From contig NZ_FOHW01000006.1 in assembly GCF_900111735.1 (NCBI RefSeq), positions 62,001 through 126,000 on the forward strand: DNA of 64,000 nt. The letters run 5' to 3'. This document shows positions 59,022-64,000 of the stretch, in pieces (positions within the stretch are counted from its first letter, which is position 1; the number at the start of each line of letters is the position of its first letter). The notes below the pieces were generated by a model. That model was not told where the DNA came from. It worked only from the letters and a program-made list of their open reading frames with translations, and did not search any database. Source of the stretch: Pseudomonas graminis. GTDB taxonomy: Bacteria > Pseudomonadota > Gammaproteobacteria > Pseudomonadales > Pseudomonadaceae. Made by a program: the position numbers and the translations under genes.

Positions 59022-61199
59022 ATGCCTTTTCAAGCACAACCCGTAATGCCGGTCGATATGACCGCCCGCACCCTATGCAGTACCTTCGCGCTGGACCTGC
59101 TGACCCAAGTGGCCGAAAACCTTGCCCCAGACGCTTTTGCCCTGGAAATGAGCAACGTCTTCGGCAACGACATCCCGCCTCACCTCTACCTGAAACTGCA
59201 GGACAAGCTGCAGGCCGGTGAAGTGGTCAACCCTGAGATACTGCTGGCATGGGAGCTGGGCTTCGAAGCCGACTATGACAACCGCGAGCGGGTCATCCGC
59301 GTCGATTGGGCATTTTTCGCACGCACGACCGTCGATCCGCAGCACTACTGGTGGTTGGCGACCGCGCTGATCCACGAGTTCGGCCACCACATCGATAATG
59401 TTCTGCGTCGAGAACTGAGCAAAGAGCAACCGTCCGCCGCAACCGACGCGCCCTTCGAAGAAGGCCATCTGTTCACCTTGTGGCTCACCGAAGCTGCCCG
59501 CCCGAGCCAGGACGATCTGACCTTCGCCACCTATTCCGAAGTGACCTCTACAGGCCCGGTCAATCATTACGCGATTTCCTGGCAGCAAGCCTGCCAAGCC
59601 ATTCGCGATTATCTGGCCTCGACCGATCTGCGCTTCGAGCCATCCCACAGCCATTGCGATCGTGAAGCCTTCGAAGCCGGCAACGCTGAGGCAAAGGGCA
59701 GCACTCACCAGACGATTGAATGGGTCCTTCGGGATTTCAACTTCAGTCAGAACGAGATAGACGCGGTTTACTTCGGCAACTGGCTGCGGGACTACTCCCA
59801 GGTCGTCGATCCCAAGATCACCCGCGCAGCGGACATGCCAAAAGAATTTCCCGCGACCCTGTCCCGCGAGAGCTGGACCGACCTCGTCGATGTGCTGGCC
59901 GCTAAAAAATTCTTCGACCTGCGGATGCGCTATCCGAACGAAATGAAGGTCACGCCGCACAAGCTTGGTGTTTATCGTCCGGCGGAGCACATCGACAATC
60001 CGTTGGCCATCGACCCGCCTTTCCCGGACCCGAAAGTGCGCGACCCGGACTTCGAAGCCTGGGTGCTTCCCGGCGACCCATCCCTGGGTGCGGACCGAGA
60101 CACGTCGATGAAGCGTTACATCGGCAACGCAGTGGGCTACATGGAAAAGGAGCTGCGTCTGGCGATGAAGCAGGGCCGTTCCCTTGACGGACTGCGCAGC
60201 TTCGGCGCCGCGCTGCATGTGCTCGAAGACCTGTTCGCCCATTCAAACTTTGCAGAGCTGAGCCTGATAAAAGCCGGGCATGTCAGGGTTCTGCCCTGGA
60301 CAACGCCTACACACGTCAAATGGAATCTGCCGCTGGTCACGGGCACGTTCGGGGCCACCGACGTGATCGCCAGTCTGGCGGGACCGCTGGGCAAAATCCT
60401 CTTTTCCACCCGGGAGCTCGAGTTCGAGCTCACTCAGCCAGGCTATCGTTCGGACCGGGATAAAGTAATGCTGGTGTTACTGAGCGAACATCCTGATCAG
60501 GATTACTTAAATGCATTCAACGCGCTGCTGACGGCCAGGGACGGCCTGGTGACGCTTGCGAAGAAAATGGGCGTAGACACCCTCAAGTTCTATCGCTGGC
60601 TGATCAATACCCCGGCGGGCATTCTGCTGAACGCCTACAACAGTGCGGCGCAAGGTGTTCTGACCTGGATCGGCAACAGTGTCGACGACGCGCAAACGCT
60701 GCTGGGCAGTGACCCGAACGTCGATGCGGACCTTGAACCGAGCCATTCGCAACTTTCCAAAGATCACGCCGAACACCCGCTTCACGATCTGGCGGCGCTG
60801 CTCGCTACCGAGGCAGTGCGCAAGGTTGCCCAGTCCATGGTCGATTACTGGGCTGGCAAACCCGGGGCCGATCCGGTCGCCGTCGCGTCGGCATTCTTCT
60901 GCCATCCCGCCGACAGCGAATGGCAGTACCCGATCGTCACGGCATGGGCGGACAGCAATCCGGCGGAAATCGCCCGCAGTGAATCGAAGAGCGAGCTGGA
61001 CAAGACCCAGCAGGAGGCGATCGACGAACTTCGCGCCATCCAGACCACACTCTTCAAGGACAGTCAGCGTTATCTGGACTACGTTTTTAACAGCAAGGAT
61101 CCGCAGCCGTCAGACTTTCAGGGCTATCTTGAGCAAGCATTCATTAAGCTGGTTGCCAACACACCCTGGTGGAAAGAGCTGCAAACGCTCATCAAGTAA
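59022..61199 (+). CDS. Large protein with HExxH metallopeptidase-like N-terminus and HET-C domain
   Basis: Protein of 725 residues with no signal peptide. N-terminal part: HEFGHH at residues 118-123 inside a helix (ATALIHEFGHHID), a zinc-peptidase motif, with an acidic GHLFTLW segment after it. Residues 228-430 match HET-C (heterokaryon incompatibility): FGNWLRDYSQVVD (251-263), YRPAEHIDNP (318-327) and ALHVLEDLFAHSNFAEL (397-413), whose His/Asp pattern recalls zinc-dependent phospholipase C folds. The C-terminal third is helical and unassigned. It is single, with AAGGA before the ATG, and sits between genes that are otherwise adjacent in Pseudomonas. A toxin or membrane-acting role is inference. 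Confidence 0.85.
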   Translation: MPFQAQPVMPVDMTARTLCSTFALDLLTQVAENLAPDAFALEMSNVFGNDIPPHLYLKLQDKLQAGEVVNPEILLAWELGFEADYDNRERVIRVDWAFFARTTVDPQHYWWLATALIHEFGHHIDNVLRRELSKEQPSAATDAPFEEGHLFTLWLTEAARPSQDDLTFATYSEVTSTGPVNHYAISWQQACQAIRDYLASTDLRFEPSHSHCDREAFEAGNAEAKGSTHQTIEWVLRDFNFSQNEIDAVYFGNWLRDYSQVVDPKITRAADMPKEFPATLSRESWTDLVDVLAAKKFFDLRMRYPNEMKVTPHKLGVYRPAEHIDNPLAIDPPFPDPKVRDPDFEAWVLPGDPSLGADRDTSMKRYIGNAVGYMEKELRLAMKQGRSLDGLRSFGAALHVLEDLFAHSNFAELSLIKAGHVRVLPWTTPTHVKWNLPLVTGTFGATDVIASLAGPLGKILFSTRELEFELTQPGYRSDRDKVMLVLLSEHPDQDYLNAFNALLTARDGLVTLAKKMGVDTLKFYRWLINTPAGILLNAYNSAAQGVLTWIGNSVDDAQTLLGSDPNVDADLEPSHSQLSKDHAEHPLHDLAALLATEAVRKVAQSMVDYWAGKPGADPVAVASAFFCHPADSEWQYPIVTAWADSNPAEIARSESKSELDKTQQEAIDELRAIQTTLFKDSQRYLDYVFNSKDPQPSDFQGYLEQAFIKLVANTPWWKELQTLIK

Positions 61200-61311
61200 T
61201 AAGCTTATGAATTTCCGTGGCTTGTTGCTCAAGTGAGCTGTGCGGCATTCTTGACGGTCTATCATCCCGTCGATGAATTCAGGCATGAGTGCCGCACTTT
61301 ATGAGGTTCAC

Positions 61312-62910
61312 ATGGACACCACCTTCAAACCCCTGCTCCTGGCGGCCGCAATGGCGCTGTGCGTTCCCTCGGTGCAGGCGGCCAGCACCCTTGTCTACTG
61401 CTCGGAAGCCAGCCCTGCCGGTTTCGATCCCAGCCAGTACACCAGCGGCACCGAGTTCGATGCGTCAGCAGAGACCGTCTTCAATCGCCTGACTCAGTTC
61501 AAGCGCGGCGGCACGGACGTCGAGCCCGGCCTTGCAACCAAATGGGACGTGTCTGACGACGGTTTGACCTACACCTTTCACTTGCGGCCAGGCGTGAAAT
61601 TCCACACCACGGACTATTTCAAACCGACCCGCGACTTCAACGCCGATGACGTGCTGTTCACCTTCAACCGCCTGCTTAACCCGGACGACCCGTTCCGCCA
61701 GGCGTACCCGTCGGAGTCGCCGTACTTCACCGACATGGGCATGAACACCACCATCAAGCAGGTCGAAAAGGTCGACGATCAGACCGTCCGCTTCAAGCTG
61801 AACAACATCGATGCCGCGTTCATCCAGAATCTGGCGATGAGCTTCGCCTCGATTCAATCGGCTGAATACGCCGCGCAACTGATCAAGCAGGGCAAGGCCG
61901 GCGACATCAACCTGAAGCCGATCGGTACCGGGCCCTTCGTGTTCAAGCGCTATCAGAAAGACGCGCAGATTCGTTACGTCGGCAACACGCAATACTGGAA
62001 GCCGGAGGACGTGAAGCTCGACAACCTGATCTTCTCGATCAACACCGACGCCGCCACCCGCCTGCAGAAGCTCAAGACCGGCGAATGCCAGATCAGCGGA
62101 TACCCGCGCCCGCAGGACATCGAAGAAGCGCAGAAGGACCCGAACCTCAAGGTGCTGAGCCAGGCCGGTTTCAACCTGGGGTTTCTCGCTTACAACGTGA
62201 CCCATCCACCCCTCGATCAGTTGAAGGTGCGTCAGGCGCTGGACATGGCCATCGACAAGCCGGCCATCATCAAGGCGGTTTATCAGGGCGCCGGGCAGCT
62301 GGCACAGAACGCTCTGCCACCGGCGCAATGGAGCTTTGATCCGAACATCAAGGACGCGCCCCACGATCCAGCGAAGGCAAAGCAGCTGCTCAAGGAAGCG
62401 GGCGTTGCGCCAGGTACTCAGATCAACCTCTGGGCGATGACCGTTCAGCGCGCCTCCAACCCGAATGCGCGCATGTCGGCGCAGATGATCCAGGCGGACT
62501 GGGCGAAGATCGGCATCAAGGCGAACATCGTCAGCTATGAATGGGGCGAGTACATCAAGCGCGCCAAGGCCGGCGAGCATGACGTGATGATCTACGGCTG
62601 GACCGGTGACAATGGCGACCCCGACAACTGGCTCGGCGTGCTGTACAGCTGTGGGGCGGTGAAGGGCAGCAACTACGCGAAGTGGTGTAACCCGGCCTAC
62701 GACAAGCTGGTGACCCAGGCCAAGCTGACCAGCAACCGCGATGAGCGCATCAAGCTGTACAAGCAGGCGCAAAACATTCTGAAAAACGACGTGCCGATCA
62801 CCCCGATCGCCAATTCCAAAGTGTTTCAGCCGATGCGCAAAGAGGTTCAGGATTTCAAACTCAGCCCGTTTGGCTTGACCCCCTTCTACGGCGTGAGCCT
62901 TTCCAAATAA
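61312..62910 (+). CDS. dppA: Dipeptide ABC transporter substrate-binding protein, first copy
   Basis: Protein of 532 residues, SBP family 5. Signal peptide MDTTFKPLLLAAAMALCVPSVQA, then STLVYCSEASPAGFDPSQYTSGT and the C-terminal GWTGDNGDPDNWLGVLYSCGAVKGSNYAKWCNP, typical of DppA. It captures di- and tripeptides in the periplasm for a DppBCDF permease, presumably encoded further on. Start at ATG 61312, after which the signal peptide begins at once. Confidence 0.92.
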   Translation: MDTTFKPLLLAAAMALCVPSVQAASTLVYCSEASPAGFDPSQYTSGTEFDASAETVFNRLTQFKRGGTDVEPGLATKWDVSDDGLTYTFHLRPGVKFHTTDYFKPTRDFNADDVLFTFNRLLNPDDPFRQAYPSESPYFTDMGMNTTIKQVEKVDDQTVRFKLNNIDAAFIQNLAMSFASIQSAEYAAQLIKQGKAGDINLKPIGTGPFVFKRYQKDAQIRYVGNTQYWKPEDVKLDNLIFSINTDAATRLQKLKTGECQISGYPRPQDIEEAQKDPNLKVLSQAGFNLGFLAYNVTHPPLDQLKVRQALDMAIDKPAIIKAVYQGAGQLAQNALPPAQWSFDPNIKDAPHDPAKAKQLLKEAGVAPGTQINLWAMTVQRASNPNARMSAQMIQADWAKIGIKANIVSYEWGEYIKRAKAGEHDVMIYGWTGDNGDPDNWLGVLYSCGAVKGSNYAKWCNPAYDKLVTQAKLTSNRDERIKLYKQAQNILKNDVPITPIANSKVFQPMRKEVQDFKLSPFGLTPFYGVSLSK

Positions 62911-62951
62911 TCAGCTCAAACCAACAGCGAAGTAACACTTGTTGACCGAAG

Positions 62952-62984
62952 CGGGTGCAATCGTCACGTTGCGATGCACCCTTT
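62952..62984 (+). terminator. Terminator between the two dppA-like genes
   Basis: Stem GGGTGCAATCG / CGATGCACCC (one bulged A) followed by TTTT, about 40 bp after the first gene. The 283-bp gap also holds about 200 bases with no visible feature, probably the promoter of the second gene. Confidence 0.65.
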
Positions 62985-63193
62985 TGGTGCTGCAAAGATA
63001 TCGATATGCGACACGCAAACGTTCAACAGCGTCAGAAATTACACTTATGCGACATTCGTGTACGTTCGTGCCACTGTTTGTCGCCTTGCTGGCGCCAACA
63101 TCTTGCTTTGGGTATGGCGCCTGCATAAGTATCCGTGGGACAGGCCCAAAAGGCCGTACCCTCAATCAAAAAATGACAACAACTGAGGCCACC

Positions 63194-64000
63194 ATGCTCA
63201 AAAAAGCGGTCATTCCGTTTCTACTCGGCGCAGGTTTGATCGCCAGCGCTCCCTTCGCCCATGCAGCATCGAATCTGGTGTTCTGCTCCGAAGGCAGCCC
63301 TGCTGGTTTCGATCCAGGTCAATACACCACCGGTACCGACTTCGATGCTTCGGCCGAGACCGTTTTCAACCGTTTGAGCCAGTTCGAACGTGGCGGCACT
63401 GCTGTCATTCCAGGCCTTGCCACCCGCTGGGACGTTGCTCCGGATGGCCTGACCTACACCTTCCACCTGCGTGAAGGTGTGAAATTCCACACCACCCCTT
63501 ACTTCAAGCCGACGCGTACCTTCAATGCCGATGACGTGCTGTTCACGTTCAACCGCATGATCAACAAGGACGACCCGTTCCGTAAGGCGTACCCGACCGA
63601 ATTCCCGTACTTCACCGACATGGCGATGGACACCAACATCACCAAGATCGAGAAGGTCGACGATCACACCGTCAAGATGACCCTCGGCACCGTTGATGCT
63701 GCGTTCATCCAGAACCTGGCAATGAGCTTCGCGTCCATTCAGTCCGCTGAATACGCTGCGCAGTTGCTCAAAGAAGGCAAGCCGGAAGACATCAACCAGA
63801 AGCCGATCGGCACTGGCCCGTTCGTGTTCAAGAGCTACCAGAAAGACTCCAACATCCGCTTCACCGGGAACAAGGACTACTGGAAGCCTGAAGACGTCAA
63901 AGTCGACAACCTGATTTTTGCCATCACCACTGACGCCTCGGTTCGAGTGCAGAAGCTGAAGAAGGGCGAATGCCAGATCACTGCTTATCCGCGTCCGGCT
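63194..64000 (+). CDS. Dipeptide ABC transporter substrate-binding protein, second copy (cut by window end)
   Basis: The first 269 codons are visible; no stop is reached. Signal peptide MLKKAVIPFLLGAGLIASAPFAHA is followed by SNLVFCSEGSPAGFDPGQYTTGT, closely parallel to the first copy along its whole visible length (for example DDVLFTFNR, FIQNLAMSFASIQSAEYAAQL, IGTGPFVFK). Tandem SBP paralogues upstream of dppBCDF are known in Pseudomonas and broaden peptide specificity. It has its own start region and a terminator separates it from copy one. Confidence 0.92.
   Translation, partial: MLKKAVIPFLLGAGLIASAPFAHAASNLVFCSEGSPAGFDPGQYTTGTDFDASAETVFNRLSQFERGGTAVIPGLATRWDVAPDGLTYTFHLREGVKFHTTPYFKPTRTFNADDVLFTFNRMINKDDPFRKAYPTEFPYFTDMAMDTNITKIEKVDDHTVKMTLGTVDAAFIQNLAMSFASIQSAEYAAQLLKEGKPEDINQKPIGTGPFVFKSYQKDSNIRFTGNKDYWKPEDVKVDNLIFAITTDASVRVQKLKKGECQITAYPRPA

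Overview
The window reads as a chromosomal segment of a fluorescent-type Pseudomonas. The base composition is GC-rich. The order fagA-orfX-sodA-ZIP / pmbA / yjgA / tldD / nitrilase / yhdP / rng / maf / mreDCB / gatCAB matches, as I recall it, the conserved Pseudomonas block known in P. aeruginosa as roughly PA4467-PA4484, and roxSR / SIMPL protein / dppA matches roughly PA4493-PA4497. Intergenic gaps are full of the short palindromic REP/REPIN elements typical of the P. fluorescens/P. syringae lineages. I do not assign a species.

Layout. 1-5.7 kb (minus): a chaperone-usher fimbrial cluster with a major pilin, two chaperones, an usher, a tip/adhesin gene cut by the window edge, and a separate short pilin-like gene with its own terminator. 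6.0-12.4 kb (plus): an RND efflux adaptor and permease followed by a CopRS/CzcRS-like two-component pair. 12.6-16 kb: a zinc-ribbon protein, a DUF1810 protein, and a Fur-box-headed minus-strand operon fagA-orfX-sodA-ZIP that lacks the fumC gene usually found inside it. 16.2-33.6 kb: housekeeping core (PmbA/TldD protease pair, DarP/YjgA, nitrilase, YhdP, RNase G, Maf, MreBCD, GatCAB). 33.8-38.1 kb: RlpA-like lipoprotein, Ca/Na exchanger, AEC transporter, PhoD phosphatase. 38.6-46.8 kb: the fructose PTS operon fruBKA with divergent cra and a Cra-like operator between them, then TatD and a small iron-permease-family protein.

47.2-54.1 kb: a galactarate-use locus (garD, MFS transporter, kdgD, and a FadR-type regulator). 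Its regulator is separated from the enzymes by a plus-strand orphan type VI secretion module: hcp, a DUF2778 L,D-transpeptidase-like toxin and a small membrane protein that is the likely immunity factor. 54.2-58.8 kb: an SbmA/YddA-type ABC exporter, the RoxSR (RegBA-like) redox two-component system and a SIMPL-domain protein. 59.0-61.2 kb: a 725-residue protein joining a HEFGHH metallopeptidase-like N-terminus to a HET-C (heterokaryon incompatibility) domain, located between otherwise syntenic genes. 61.3-64 kb: two tandem dipeptide-binding proteins, the second cut by the window end.

Most interesting points: the HExxH + HET-C protein; the Hcp/DUF2778/immunity cassette inside the galactarate locus; mreC apparently starting at AUU; loss of fumC from the Fur-regulated sodA operon; two independent tandem amplifications of REPINs (137-bp and 131-bp periods); and a perfect 16-bp palindrome upstream of the FadR-type regulator.
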